From contig NC_069091.1 of the NCBI RefSeq assembly GCF_947172395.1, positions 4,216,001 through 4,280,000 on the forward strand: a stretch of DNA of 64,000 bases. The letters run 5' to 3'. The translations under genes and the position numbers were made by a program. This document shows, one piece after another, positions 22,691-33,830 of the stretch (position 1 is its first letter; each line of letters begins with the position of its first letter). Under the pieces are notes generated by a model. It did not search any database, was not told the origin of the DNA, and saw nothing but the letters and a program-made list of their open reading frames with translations. The stretch comes from Bicyclus anynana (Eukaryota; Arthropoda; Insecta; Lepidoptera; Nymphalidae).

Positions 22691-24097
22691 AATGAAAGAA
22701 ATATAGAACAAATAGTATGCAGGAAATTGGGTTTGGCACACTTTCATGCTCTAAATCTAGCTGAGTAAAATTTTCAGATTTAGATTTGTCATTCGAAGAT
22801 ATATACTGGATGCAAAACTGAGCCAAGCCACCCGGAAGATAAAATATAGTACGACCAATGTGAATTCTATTTTTTCCCTTCCGAATTCCAACAGATTGAA
22901 AATGGTCCGTTCCAGTGTGGCCAGTTTGCAAAAATGGTACCAAGAAATGGAGTAAAATTTACGGTTTTACCAAAAAATTATTAATTGGTTTTGTATAACT
23001 TGGTAAACAGTAATAAAAATTAAAGTTTTTTTTTCTTGAAGATACCCATATTGTAGACTAGCGAACGCTAGTGCTTCGTCCACGCAAAATTCAGTTTTTT
23101 ACAAATCCTGCGCATGGATTTATTTCGGGATAAAAAGTAGTTAAAATAATACCAGGTATATCCTTTAAAAATTTCAGCAATATCCATTCAATTCTTTAGC
23201 GTGAAAGAATAACAAATATCTATTACATACATGTATTATTATATACATGTATTTTCATTTATATTTTGTAGATAAATTCCGATTAAATTAATAAATTCCG
23301 ATTAAATATAAAATAAGCGAAGACTAGGCGCTGTGAGGTCTTGAGTATGCATAGTCCAAGGACTGCATTCTGTTTACAGTTTTTAACTCCGAAAAGACAG
23401 ATTATGATTCTTCACGTTTCCAGGAGGTTTGTTCGTCTATTTTTTTGTTATATCTATTAATACAACTCCCAATGAAATCGGTGAACCCATTTTAGAGATT
23501 AGCCCGGACGAACAGACAGATAGAGAAAAATTTTAAAAAAGCTGATTGTGTTATCGTACGGTGTAAACAACTATAATCACTTGACAAAACGTAGTTATTT
23601 TGATAACACAGACAGACACTTCAATTTTGTTTATATGTATTGATATTAGGGGAGAAAACAGAAATTGGCTATGGAGTTCCTATAAGTATAATATATTTTT
23701 TCCAAAAGGAAACAAAACCGATTAATTAAGAGTGACCTAAGCCGAGATTCGAACCTTTGACCTCTATTTGCATAGCCGAACAAGCGAAAATGAACGAAAG
23801 AGGCAGCTGATTTACCAAAGTCTATAACTATCCACAGCAAAAGCTGGGCACAGTTGTGACAAATTGTTCTTTTAAACGAGTGTCCTTCTAAACTTTAGCC
23901 ACAACTCCACGACTTGAATTAGTATAAATTATGCATAATCTACCTACTATACCGCAATGCTCTGCTCTAAAATAAATCTTGTTACAAACTTCTAATAGCT
24001 TACTATGACACATTTTAGAAAGCGGAAAATGTTTTTGCGTTTTTATTATTTATACGTTTATAACACGAAGATCATGAAATTTTCAGGTAATATAAGA
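22691..24097. other. Mostly unannotated, two repeat scraps
   Basis: 23055-23230 is a fragment of the GCTTCGTCCACGC / GGGATAAAAAGTAG repeat. 23735-23790 (minus) is tRNA-like (GAGATTCGAACC). No gene seen. Confidence 0.45.
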
Positions 24098-24260
24098 AGA
24101 AGAAGAAGAAGAAGAAATATACTTTATTGTACATTAAAAACAAAAATAAACAATAACTTATAATCACACTTAGAAACTAATGTACAAATGGCGGTCTTAT
24201 CGCTAAAGAGCGATCTCTTCCAGACAACCACTGTGGAAGAGAAAAAAAAAAAAAACGTAA
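24098..24260 (-). repeat. LINE 3' end (CR1-type) with (AAG)n
   Basis: (AAG)n, AATATACTTTATTGTACATT, TACAAATGGCGGTCTTATCG, GAGCGATCTCTTCCAGACAA. Reverse complement of the same tail seen in sense at 27955-28130. In sense it ends with an AATAAAGTAT-like signal. Confidence 0.7.
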
Positions 24261-24821
24261 GCACCGATTCGGGTATACGCACACAAAAAATAAGAAAAGT
24301 TAAGAAATTTAAATATATAAATATTAAGCAATAGTACATAATAATTATACATAGACTATACTTAACTACATCATACATATATATACAAAGAAATACATAT
24401 ATACATACATACATACATACATGAAAACCTGCAAAACATAAAAACAAGACGGCATCTAAGGGAAGACACAAAAGAAAAATAAATAAACAAAATAATACAA
24501 AAATGATTAATAAATAAAACATACACATACAAGCGTAATTTGGATTAATAAGTTATATTAAAAGATCAGGGAGGAAAAAAGTGCATGTTTACCAGCCGTT
24601 TGAAAGAAGTTAGAGATTGGGCACACCGAGTGTCTAAGGGCAATGAATAAGTTTTACGTTAAAAAATTTCAACTAATTAAAACGGTCACTGATACTTTAT
24701 TATTTGATAAATTGTTCACTAGGAGCGTAATTACTTTCTCTACTTTATTATCACTAAATCCAAACACTTAGTAGGAAATAATGTGCATAATAAGTAAAAA
24801 TGGAAATATTCATAACAATTT
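24261..24821. other. Unannotated, with ATAC microsatellite
   Basis: (ATAC)n at about 24396-24421. A minus open frame through this region comes from simple sequence and is not a gene. Confidence 0.45.
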
Positions 24822-25036
24822 CTTTTTTTTTTATTCATTACAAGCCCTTGACGACAATCTCACCTGATGGTAAGTGATTATGCAATCCAAGATGGAAGCG
24901 GGCTAACTTGTTAGGAGGAGGATGAAAATCCACACACGGTTTCTACACGGCATCGTACCGGAACGCTAAATCGCTTGGCGGTACGTCTTTGCCGGTAGGG
25001 TGGTAACTGGCCACGGCTGAAGCCTCCTACCAGCCA
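24822..25036 (-). repeat. SINE family A copy, head missing
   Basis: TTATTCATTACAAGCCCTTG through to GCTGAAGCCTCCTACCAGCC. Confidence 0.85.
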
Positions 25037-25584
25037 AAAATTAATGAAAAGTTTAAGTTTTGGAGCTACACTATTTCGAAAAATACTAATAAAAGTTACG
25101 TAGGTCCTTTGTTAAAAATTAAAATATTATTATTAGCCCTCGTTCACACAAGAGTTTTTTTTTTAATTCACATTAAAAAAGCGCTCAAACACAACAAATG
25201 CATTTCCAAGTATAATTTAAATTATGTTCACATGATTTAAGGCGTTGGAAATGACACCTTCATATAACTTCATACTATATTTGAACGCTTTATTAACTTC
25301 CTTTAAAAAACTCTCGTGCGAATGATTACAACTTTAGGGCCTGCTACTTCTTATAGCCTCCATGGTATCAGTTCAATAGTTGCCTACATTAATAATCATG
25401 AGCATTCAAAATGTCAATAAGCACTCTGTCTACACTTATTTAAACACGAATAAAAATCTCAAATCAAGATTTATATTGCTCTTACCCTTGGCTATCGCAG
25501 CGAATACAAATTAGCGTACAAAGTAATAAGGAAATCTTTGAATTTATGTTTATGTAGGACTAAAATATCCCAAAATTAAAAAAT
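25037..25584. other. Unannotated AT-rich stretch
   Basis: No gene or recognised repeat. Confidence 0.4.
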
Positions 25585-25735
25585 AAATAAAAATTCATTT
25601 ATTTCAAGTAGGCTCAGTTTACAAGCACTTTTGATACGTCAGTTGAGTATTTGTAAAGATTCTACCACCTGTTCGGAAGGCAGGTTCTGCTGAAATAAAA
25701 CCGGCAAGAAACTCAACAGTTCCCTTTTCGCTTTT
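25585..25735 (-). repeat. LINE 3' UTR fragment (same family as 33100-33600)
   Basis: TTCATTTATTTCAAGTAGGC, ACAAGCACTTTTGATACGTC, GTTCGGAAGGCAGGTTCTGC and GGCAAGAAACTCAACAGTT match 33110-33245 almost base for base. Confidence 0.75.
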
Positions 25736-26442
25736 TATTTTCTATTAAATGATTCAGGTCTAGTTTGGATAAGGTGTCCACATATCCGTACCCTCACGTA
25801 CGGTCATCTAATACATTTCCTACCCTTTTAGTGTTAGAGCCTTTTAGGTTTGCGCCAGCCTTATCTCACCCGTACGAGAGCATTCTCATTCCTTTATAAC
25901 ATTCCTATTCGACGGTCAAACAAATTATGTTTGAGATAAGTAAGATGTACTCACTAGAGCACATTAATATAAGAAAGTTGAGGAGAATAAGTTGTAATCA
26001 CATTTTCAAATAAAATTAATTGTTTTAATAAGCCTTACACATAGCAAAAAGTTTCGACCAACACCTTAAGAAGCTTTCGCTTAACTGTTGGATCAAGAGT
26101 CGGATACGGCAGTGATTATTGAGACGGCTTGTATTGTGAGGAGGTTCCTCACTCTGGAGCCCTGACCACCGATTGCTTAGGCAATCAAATGTCCCCAAGG
26201 GAACCGCTGGATGTAGGTGGCAGTGGACGTCCATCGACTGAATAAGATTGTTTGTATCATTGAGTGTAAGCTCATTTCTCTCTTTATAGGTTGACTAACA
26301 GACGCCACCCAGTATTCCCGTATTCCCAAATACGGGAATAAAATATAGCCTATATCAATCGGAGATGATGTAGCTTCCCATCAGCGAAAGAATTTTTCAA
26401 ATCGGTTCAGTAGTTTCAGAACCTACTCAATGCAAACAAACG
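25736..26442. other. Mostly unannotated, possible LINE tail
   Basis: 26020-26245 ends CAGTGGACGTCCATCGACTG, like the end of the RTE-type tail in sense orientation. The upstream part is too diverged to be sure. Confidence 0.35.
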
Positions 26443-26585
26443 CCTCAATAGCTCAACGGTAAAGCAGTCGGACTCATCACCGAGCAGTGGTGTTTCGATC
26501 CCCGACCTGCCCATTGACGTACCCACTCCTAATACAGTCTTTCCCGACTAGTTGGAGGGGAATGGGAATATTGGTCATAAAATGA
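26443..26585 (+). repeat. SINE family D copy
   Basis: CAATAGCTCAACGGTAAAGC, GGTGTTTCGATCCCCGACC, GTACCCACTCCTAATACAGT, GGAATATTGGTCATA. Confidence 0.8.
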
Positions 26586-26687
26586 AATCTTTGTCTTTAG
26601 AGACCAAAAGTCAATGGTGATTTTTACGTCAAATCCTAAAGGTTCTTCGCACTACCCGCATTTAAGCGACGTAGCAAGCCTTAGTTT

Positions 26688-26986
26688 GACGGCCTCCGTG
26701 GTATACGCGGTGGATTTACAAGACGGAGGTCCTGGGTTCGATCCCCGGCTGAGCCGATTGAGGTTTTCTTAATTGGTCCAGGTCTGGCTGGCTTCGACCG
26801 TGGCTAGTTACCACCTTACCGACAAAGACGTACCACCAAGCGATTTAGCGTTCCGGTACGATGTCGTGTAGAAACTGAAAGGAGTCTGGATTTCATCCTA
26901 CTCTTAACAAGTTAGCCCGCTTCCATCTCCGATTGCATCATCACTTACCATCATCAGTAGTATTGTAGATAATAAAAAAAATAAAA
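26688..26986 (+). repeat. SINE family A copy lacking part of the A box
   Basis: GACGGCCTCCGTGGTATACG: the GCGCAGTG of the head is deleted. B box, body and tail follow normally to ATTGTAGATAATAAAA. Confidence 0.85.
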
Positions 26987-27571
26987 ATTCCAAACCCGCT
27001 CTCCCATAGAAGAGTGGACGCTTATGATCTGGTTGCATTAAAATAGGCTGATCAAAAAGAAAATATTTGTCATTTTCATCTTATTTTATAACTTTTTTCT
27101 GTATATCTTATTTTATAAATTATAAATTTTTGCCGTGTAGAAACGTATTGCAGTATAAAGAGGGTAAAGTTAGCAAAAACCTTTTAGTTGATTACGTATA
27201 AAGTAACCCGAGATCTCTCGACACCCTGATACCAAGAAAGGTAATCTGAATGTGGACAATCAATAAAGGAAGCCTTTCGGTTCTTTTACCGTTGTCTTCA
27301 CCAGTCCCAAACCAATCAAGCGTTAACCCTTGTTATGTCGAATTTTTCTTCGAAGCAACGATTCTGTTGTTTGCCTTACTTGAAAAAGGTCGGCGTTTGA
27401 TATCTGTTTGGATAAAACTGTTCTTGCCACTGAATGGGAAACAACCGAATGAAGCCTTATAAATTCTATAACAAATATCGAATGTATGGCTTCAGATTTT
27501 TGTTAGACGGCATTATAGTAAGAGATCCGGCATAAGCAATATATACTCTCATCTGTTATTTATTACTGATC
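26987..27571. other. Unannotated AT-rich stretch
   Basis: No gene or recognised repeat. The open frame at 27250-27462 carries no motif. Confidence 0.35.
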
Positions 27572-27701
27572 CTTTTTTTTTATTCTTTATAAGTTGGCCC
27601 TTGACTACAATCTCACCTGATGGTAAGTGATGATGTAATCTAAGATGAAAGCGGGCTAACTTGTTAGGAGGAGGATGAAAATCCACACTCCTTTCGGTTT
27701 C
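27572..27701 (-). repeat. SINE family A tail fragment
   Basis: TATTCTTTATAAGTTGGCCC to CACACTCCTTTCGGTTTC, then cut off. Confidence 0.8.
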
Positions 27702-27719
27702 ATAACCGGTTTCAAACAT

Positions 27720-27830
27720 AATCTATATTTCTATACTAATATTATAAAGAAAAAAAATTTGTTTCTTTATTTGTTTGTTTGCATTGCATAATAGGCATAA
27801 TACAATAAAAGGTATTTTTACGGAGGTTTT
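27720..27830. repeat. CTAATATTATAAA-type repeat start
   Basis: TCTATACTAATATTATAAAG, then GTTTCTTTATTTGTTTGTTT. The remainder is lost or reappears at 28128-28165 (CTCCAAAACTTCGGATCCGA). Confidence 0.5.
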
Positions 27831-27954
27831 TAACCGACGGACACGATTTTAAACTATGAAACATCGATTCTTTAGAGTCAGTGTTTATAATCGCATGAGA
27901 TCGTTGATCATATACGTTGACAGAAAAATAATGTCTTGCGAGGCAGGTCTTTAT

Positions 27955-28130
27955 CTAATTAGTCTGAGCATTAATTCCTTTATCCAAAGGTTGTCTGGTA
28001 GATATTGCTATAAGCAATAAGACCGCCTTTGCACATACTTGTCTACTATGTTTTCTTTTGTTTTCTTTGTTATTGTTTTTGTTTTGTGCAATAAAGTATA
28101 AATAAATAAATAAAATAAAATAAATAGGCT
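27955..28130 (+). repeat. LINE 3' end (CR1-type)
   Basis: CAAAGGTTGTCTGGTAGATA, GCAATAAGACCGCCTTTGCA, then GTGCAATAAAGTATAAATAA with an (AAATA)n tail. It appears inserted inside the CTAATATTATAAA repeat whose pieces lie on both sides. Confidence 0.7.
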
Positions 28131-28755
28131 CCAAAACTTCGGATCCGATTTGAAAAACTCTTTCATTCATCATCGTTATTTGGAATCAACGATACATTAA
28201 TTTATAAAGTTTACAAATATCAAATAGATAATAATTGATTTCCGAGAATAACAATCGTTTATTGACTAGTTTTTTTTTTAGTAATTTAGATATAACAATA
28301 TTTTTTTTAGTAATTTAGATATAACAATAAAAGTGAGATAAGTCGGTAATTGGATGGTAGGTTTTATCACCAATTTTTTATTTCCCAAACAATAATTGAG
28401 CGCGTATAATAACTTAGCTATACTATATTATGATCAGGTAACAAAAACCTTGAAAGGTAGATACTTCGAAGCCTTAACATGCAAATTATAACAGACGACT
28501 CAAAGTTAAAACCAATCAGTATAATAACATACCGAAACCAAAACAATTTTGTCGGTATTACTTTTAGATAAATTTAAATACTTGGAAATTCTGAGAAACC
28601 GCGCACAGTTGTACCAAATTGTTCTTTAAAACAAGTATCTCCTAATTCTGAAGTTTGTTTAACTTTCTCGTTTGTTTTCCCATTATGATTGACATAAATT
28701 ATGCAAACTGGATAGATGGCCTTACTTTGCCCAATTGCATATTAATGGTCTATAT
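28131..28755. other. Unannotated AT-rich stretch
   Basis: Contains a short imperfect direct repeat at 28268-28328 (TTTTTTTAGTAATTTAGATA twice). No gene. Confidence 0.4.
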
Positions 28756-28840
28756 TTTTAACCGACTTCAAAAAAGGGAGGAGGTTCTCAATTCGTCTGT
28801 ATGTTTTTTTTTTTGTATGTATGTTACCTCATTATTACAA
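28756..28840. repeat. ACCGACTTCAAAAAA repeat end
   Basis: TTAACCGACTTCAAAAAAGG, GAGGAGGTTCTCAATTCGTC, GTATGTTACCTCATTA. Same terminus as at 15000. Confidence 0.55.
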
Positions 28841-29109
28841 TTGGATACTGATAGAAAGAGCTTATCATTTCGAAATTACTTTCTTTATTTAGTACTGTTA
28901 CTCCACTCGATCCTCGATCTTCATCAATAATAATATGTAAATTTGCTTTTTTTTAGTCCAGTAATTTTAGGCATTTTAAACTCAAATCTGGGGAAAAATT
29001 CCTATTGTCAGAGAATAAGGGGTTTCACATCAGAAGCGGTTGTCTGCAAACACAATTATTGAATGAAAGTCTGTCAGGTTTAACAATTCCCACTAAGAAT
29101 GTTACCAAT
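28841..29109. other. Unannotated stretch
   Basis: AT-rich with no feature recognised. Confidence 0.35.
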
Positions 29110-29332
29110 AAACCCTGAGTGGCAGAGAATGACCTTGAGTGGAGTCACGCACTTGTGAACGATGTGTGAAGGGTTAAAGGCGCCTTTAATTTATCTAACA
29201 CTCCTCTTTTCCACTCAAGTCACTCTCCCCGCCTATCCCAATTAACCAATAAAGAATTACACAACAAGAGATGTGGACGGCACGAGCACTGAAGCCTTCC
29301 GTACCGCAAGTCGTTGCAACGCGGCGATAACA
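29110..29332 (-). repeat. 400-bp repeat fragment
   Basis: Reverse complement: GGCAGAGAATGACCTTGAGT, ACTCAAGTCACTCTCCCCGC, AACGCGGCGATAACA. Lacks one end. Confidence 0.75.
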
Positions 29333-29442
29333 CTATTGAGCAGAATTTTTGTCTACACATTTATTACGGTGTTATTATGAAGATGTGAAAAATCGACATC
29401 GATATCGTACCGGCCAAGAGTCATTTTTCATAAGCATAAGAA

Positions 29443-29640
29443 TAATCAGCCGATGGACGTGCACGTCTGGTTATAGTCTTGTAAAGACTTTCAAACACCA
29501 TTGTCTTGACTGGGGCTCTTGAGTCATTTAATAAACTTTATGAAACCTGTTTGATATCATCCTTCAAGTGTGTCCTAGTATTCGATCGACCTACACAGAT
29601 TATCGACACCCTTTGCCTTAACCATAACCTCTGCTAGAGC
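29443..29640 (-). repeat. Very diverged LINE tail
   Basis: AATCAGCCGATGGACGTGCA and CTGTTTGATATCATCCTTCA follow the order of the RTE-type tail, with many changes. Confidence 0.45.
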
Positions 29641-29997
29641 CAGCCAGCCAGCCAATAGCAAATACCATAAATTCAAAACCACCTTTTTAACTAATTGTAC
29701 CATTAACAAATGTACCTTTCAAGTAAAAGGGTTAATAGACATGTCGTTAACATCCCTTGTGGGGTTATAAAAGTTTCCTGAGAACATTGCTACAGACTAC
29801 CAAGTTCCAGTGTAATTCTTGGTTACGAGTAGCTTCGAAACAACCTTTGACTCTAGGGACAAATTCGCTAGATAAGACCCGCGGTAAATGTCGAATAGTC
29901 TAAGAGACGACCGTTTGAAAACGGATTTCCGAGCGAAAACATTGGCAAACCGATATTCGAGCCCCGAGCTTCGGCAGAGCTTTCAGATTCGCCCGAC

Positions 29998-30160
29998 AGA
30001 ACTTGAAACCTCAATAGTTCTCATCAATAGACTCATCACGGAGGGTTGGTGGTTCGATCCCCGCCCCGTTGGTCTATTGTCGTACCCACTCCTAATACAC
30101 TCTTTCCTGACTAGTTGGAGGGGAATGAGAATATTAGTCATATTAAAAAAAAAGATATGA
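29998..30160 (+). repeat. SINE family D copy
   Basis: GGTGGTTCGATCCCCGCCCC, GTCGTACCCACTCCTAATAC, CTAGTTGGAGGGGAATGAGA, then an A-rich tail. The A-box region is decayed. Confidence 0.8.
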
Positions 30161-30414
30161 CAAATATTCTATTCAAAAAAGAAAAAAAACTACTGCGAGC
30201 CTACTAACAAGTTTATAGCTGTACACGTTAAAAATAATAATAAGTATCCTAAGCGTTCTGATTGTTTGAACCAGCTAATCTCGGTATCTATTTTTTATGT
30301 AAATGTTGTTGGGTTTACAAATAAATCCATGTACGCCTTACAGATCAATTAAAGGTTAAGCTTATACGTTTTATGGAAATTTACCAACTATTTTGGTACT
30401 TATTTATAGCGGGA
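30161..30414. other. Unannotated stretch
   Basis: AT-rich, no feature recognised. Confidence 0.35.
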
Positions 30415-30650
30415 TAATAATAATAATAATAATAAAGACATTTATTCAGCCAAAACAACATAACATAAATAAGAAAAAAATACATGAGAATTAATACTAA
30501 CTTAATACTAAGGCTTCGGCTGAATGGGGCGCTGCCTCAGCTCTATGCTACAGCTAAGACGCTAACGGTAGCGCTGATTTTCAGGCATGACCCCAGGGTG
30601 AGCTCACGGACTGATCGGGAGTGCGTTGCGTCGTTTATTGATTCCAAATT
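30415..30650 (-). repeat. LINE 3' end with (AAT)n
   Basis: (AAT)n then AAGACATTTATTCAGCC, that is, in sense an AATAAATGTCTT signal followed by (ATT)n. GC-richer coding-like sequence follows at 30510-30630. Typical of a reversed non-LTR retrotransposon terminus. Confidence 0.5.
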
Positions 30651-31074
30651 TAAAATAGATAAAATAATATACTACTATGTATCCACATATCTATAGTAAG
30701 TAAAAAACATAAGTACATACAGACGAACGTAGAACCTCCTCCTTTTTGGAAGTCGGTTAAAAATTAGATTGGAGCGAAGGACAAACATTAATATTATATG
30801 CAAAAAATAAATAAAAAATAAAATAAGATTACTAAACAACTACAATAAGGACAAAAAAAATAAATAAAAAGAAAAACATATAATGTCTAGTCTTAGCCTT
30901 TATGCTATTTCAGACTAAAGATAATTATTCACTAATCTTTCTATATTTTATAAATTATATTTATCACCCAGAACCGCCTAGCTTGGTTGAGTAACAAGCA
31001 TCCCTCTAACTTTCGCATTTATATTAGTTAGACTTCCTTAGGATTCTATAATAAGTGCATATTTATAGATACTA
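30651..31074. other. Unannotated AT-rich stretch
   Basis: Includes a reversed ACCGACTTCCAAAAAGG repeat end at 30735-30765. No gene. Confidence 0.4.
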
Positions 31075-31215
31075 GAGACTAGTGGACGCTTGCGACTTCG
31101 TCCGCATGTAATTCAGTTTTTTGAATTACATGTCATGTACCAGCCGCAAAATAGTTTTTAGCGGACGTCTGCTAACTTTATCTACGTGGCTGTCAAATCT
31201 CATCTTTGTACGTCA
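31075..31215. repeat. Interspersed repeat (GACTTCGTCCGC class)
   Basis: CTAGTGGACGCTTGCGACTT, CGTCCGCATGTAATTCAGTT, then TGGCTGTCAAATCTCATCTT. Confidence 0.55.
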
Positions 31216-31549
31216 AGCGATATTCGAGATATTAATTTTAATAAATAATTCTACACAAGTAAATCTCACAACCATCTCTTGTACTATATAAACACTGTCA
31301 TTAACACGTAGGCAAAATCAACACGCTCTGCAGACATCTAATGTTCGATTGTACTTAACATTAACATACTAATTAGGTACTAATAAGATTTAACATAATA
31401 AAGTGTAGCAAAACAACTAAATAATGATAAATTTTAAGTTTTAAAGCTTTTTGTGGGAGAATACTAGTCCGGCGAAATAGGTATTTACTACCACTACGCT
31501 TACGTAAACCGCCAACAACTTCAGTGTGCCTAGTCGGAGTTTTCAATAT
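31216..31549. other. Unannotated AT-rich stretch
   Basis: No feature recognised. Confidence 0.4.
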
Positions 31550-31689
31550 TTTCATACTGTTACTATCGCGTTAACGTAAACGCAAATTTCTATGGAATTG
31601 AATCAGTCGTCCAGTAGTGCCACTAGATGGCACTGTTTCAATTCCTTAAAAATTCGCGTTTACGTTAACGCGATCGGCACAGTATGAAA
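31550..31689. repeat. Palindromic MITE, about 140 bp
   Basis: The ends TTTCATACTGT and ACAGTATGAAA are inverted, and the inner arms ATCGCGTTAACGTAAACGC and GCGTTTACGTTAACGCGAT (31565-31583 and 31656-31674) match exactly. The centre holds TCCAGTAGTGCCACTAGATG. No coding capacity. Confidence 0.7.
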
Positions 31690-31755
31690 CTGCCACTAGG
31701 CCCTCTCTTCTGTTTTAACCAAAAGTCCTACGACCAACATGTTTTTCAATTCTGA

Positions 31756-31800
31756 ATAGTTACTAGTACATGTGTACTATACACATGTACTAGTAACTAT
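31756..31800. repeat. Perfect 21-bp-arm palindrome
   Basis: Left arm 31756-31776 (ATAGTTACTAGTACATGTGT plus A), 3-base spacer CTA, right arm 31780-31800, exact reverse complement. Could form a cruciform or be the core of a palindromic element. Confidence 0.85.
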
Positions 31801-31854
31801 TACTGGTTTTATTTAAAAGATCACGCCACTTCAAGGCCCTTTATCACACTTCAC

Positions 31855-32825
31855 ACTAATATTATAAAGGCGAAAGTTTGTGTGTAAGTGTGTAAGTATG
31901 TTTGTTCCTCTTTTACGCTGCGGCTACTGAAGCGATTAGGCTGAATTTTGGAGTGAAAATAGATTTTTCACTACTCTTGGTCAAAAACACTCATATTACC
32001 ACTCCACAGCGGGGCTAAACAAGCATATTAGCCTCTAGGGGCTAAAGTAATTTTGTTTTTTTAATTCTTGTCTGTTACGAGTACTAGCTAAGTACTAGCC
32101 TACTATAAAACGGAGGAGGTTTTATTCGAAAATAGAATCATTATAGGTAAGGCACTGATTGTTTTGAAAAATAAATAAAAAACTTTAAATTGGAATGAAA
32201 TGCAGCGTTCTTGTCTGTTGAATGCGTTTATTTTTTATTGAGTTGCGAATAGAACGAGATTTGAAGACATGGGACATCCTTTACGGTGTAATACCTTTGC
32301 CTCTTTCTTATGTGAAAAAAATAAATTTAAATAGCGAGAATTTAAAAAACATTGGCGTGAATTTTTTTCAGAGAACAACAACGAATGGATTCACTTACGA
32401 AAGGAGTTTTTTAAACTACCTACTTATTATTCATCTTCACAGTGGTCGGAAATTATGTTACTGGGTAAAAGCATCTCCCTTAATATCCAAAATTGTAGAC
32501 TTTGTACATTTAATTTTCAATTAAAATAAATCATTGAATATTGTACTAAACTATTTTATTTTCTCGCAATCGTAGTGAAAAGCAGAGTGTAACACGTGGG
32601 GCTAAACCCATTATAAACTCGGTTTCTATTTAGGCGGCCCTCGCCTTCGTCTCGGGCCCTAAAAATACCTCGTATATAATGGGTCTTTTTAGCCCCTTGT
32701 ATAACAATCTACTATTACAATGGATTAACACATAGAACACTTTTCACTCGGAAAAATCCACATTTCCCGCGGGATTTGTGAAAAACTGAATTCCACGCGG
32801 ACGAAGTCGCGGGCGTCCGCTAGTA
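31855..32825. repeat. CTAATATTATAAA-class repeat split by a Crypton-like insertion
   Basis: Left half 31855-31968 (CTAATATTATAAAGGCGAAA ... GTGAAAATAGATTTTT), right half 32720-32825 (ATGGATTAACACATAGAACA ... GGGCGTCCGCTAGT). In uninterrupted copies (21616-21785 and 55540-55760, reversed) these halves are nearly contiguous. So the 750 bp between them came later. Confidence 0.75.
31969..32720 (+). mobile_element. Crypton-like element remnant, internally deleted
   Basis: Matches the reverse complement of 57409-58390 at both ends (TCACTACTCTTG ... CAAGGGGCTAAAAAGACCC reversed ... CAATCTACTATTAC) but lacks several hundred internal bases. Retained coding-like pieces include CCAAAATTGTAGACTTTGTA and AACGAATGGATTCACTTACG. 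No terminal inverted repeat is seen at its edges. The class is inferred from the fuller copy. Confidence 0.5.
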
Positions 32826-33099
32826 AATTATAAAAAATGGCCGCTGAAAAACATGTTGGTCGTAGGACTTTTGGTTAAAACTTAATATAGCTGACACCCG
32901 ATAATATGTCACTGTGCTTAGTTTAATTAGTCGTAGGTTTCTTAAGATATTCGCACCCATTATATACCTACCGTGTTACGTGTACCTACCTACCTATATT
33001 TAATGGTGGTATTCCTTGCATAATCACAGTTGGTATATAGCAGGTAGGACGACGGGACTGTCATTTGATAAGTTTAATTTTCTTTCACTTAGAAACTAA
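32826..33099. other. Unannotated stretch
   Basis: No feature recognised. Confidence 0.35.
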
Positions 33100-33600
33100 A
33101 TCAAATCAAAAATCATTTATTTCAAGTAGGCTCAGTTTACAAGCACTTTTGACACGTCAGTTGACTATTTGTAAAGATTCTACCACCGGTTCGGAAGGCA
33201 GGTTCTGCTGAGAAGATACCGGCAAGAAACTCAACAGTTGCTCATTTGAAAAAGTCATACAGACAGTATTATAATTTACAATTAATAACAATTACTGTTT
33301 ACATTTCTTATAGTTTTACTTTCTGTGTGAAGGTGGAAGCTGATCCAACGGCCTCCAAGCATCTTTATCATTAAGGAACTCATCAATGTTGTAGTACCCT
33401 CGACTAAGTAAATGTTTTTTAACACATTGCTTAAAGCTATGCATTGGCAGGTCCATCACAGTCTTGGGGATCTTATTATAGAAGAGTACACCCAAACCTA
33501 CAAAAGATTTTTTTACTCTTTGGAGACGATATGCAGAAATAACTAACTTATGCCCGTGTGAATTTGTGAAGTGAATTTGTCCCAATTTTCAGTTGGCATT
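33100..33600 (-). pseudogene. Jockey/CR1-like LINE 3' end with C-terminal ORF
   Basis: The minus-strand frame 33585-33316 (89 aa) reads HKLVISAYRLQRVKKSFVGL, GVLFYNKIPKTV, FKQCVKKHLLSRGYYNIDEF. This is the usual C-terminal end of arthropod non-LTR reverse transcriptases (LPD..FK..VK..L..K.YY...EFL). It is followed by the 3' UTR shared with 25585-25735. The 5' end is cut at about 33600, so only the last part of ORF2 remains. Confidence 0.75.
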
Positions 33601-33830
33601 CGTATTTTGACGCGCCACAGAATTGGCAGGCTGAGCCCGCGCTGGGCCGATATTACAAATAGCCAAGGCAGGAAATTGTTGTTCCGCGGACTGGGCACAA
33701 CAAATTACAGTGATTTCCATTCTCCGTACGTTTTCCACCATTTTCGCGTCACCCTTGTGATTACCGTATCCACGTCTGGTTTCCGATGTGATTCTGGTAA
33801 ATGTTTATTAAATTCTTATTTTGAAATTAC
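33601..33830. other. Unexplained GC-rich, open block
   Basis: Sequence next to the truncated LINE is GC-richer, and frames on both strands stay open (plus 33571-33834; minus with KMVENVRRMEITVICCAQS). No family recognised. It could be a host exon relic or part of an unknown repeat. Confidence 0.3.

Noticed and set aside
24124..24528. 134-codon minus-strand open frame
   Set aside because: Covers a LINE tail, poly(A) and an ATAC microsatellite. The translation is low-complexity, membrane-like sequence without family features.
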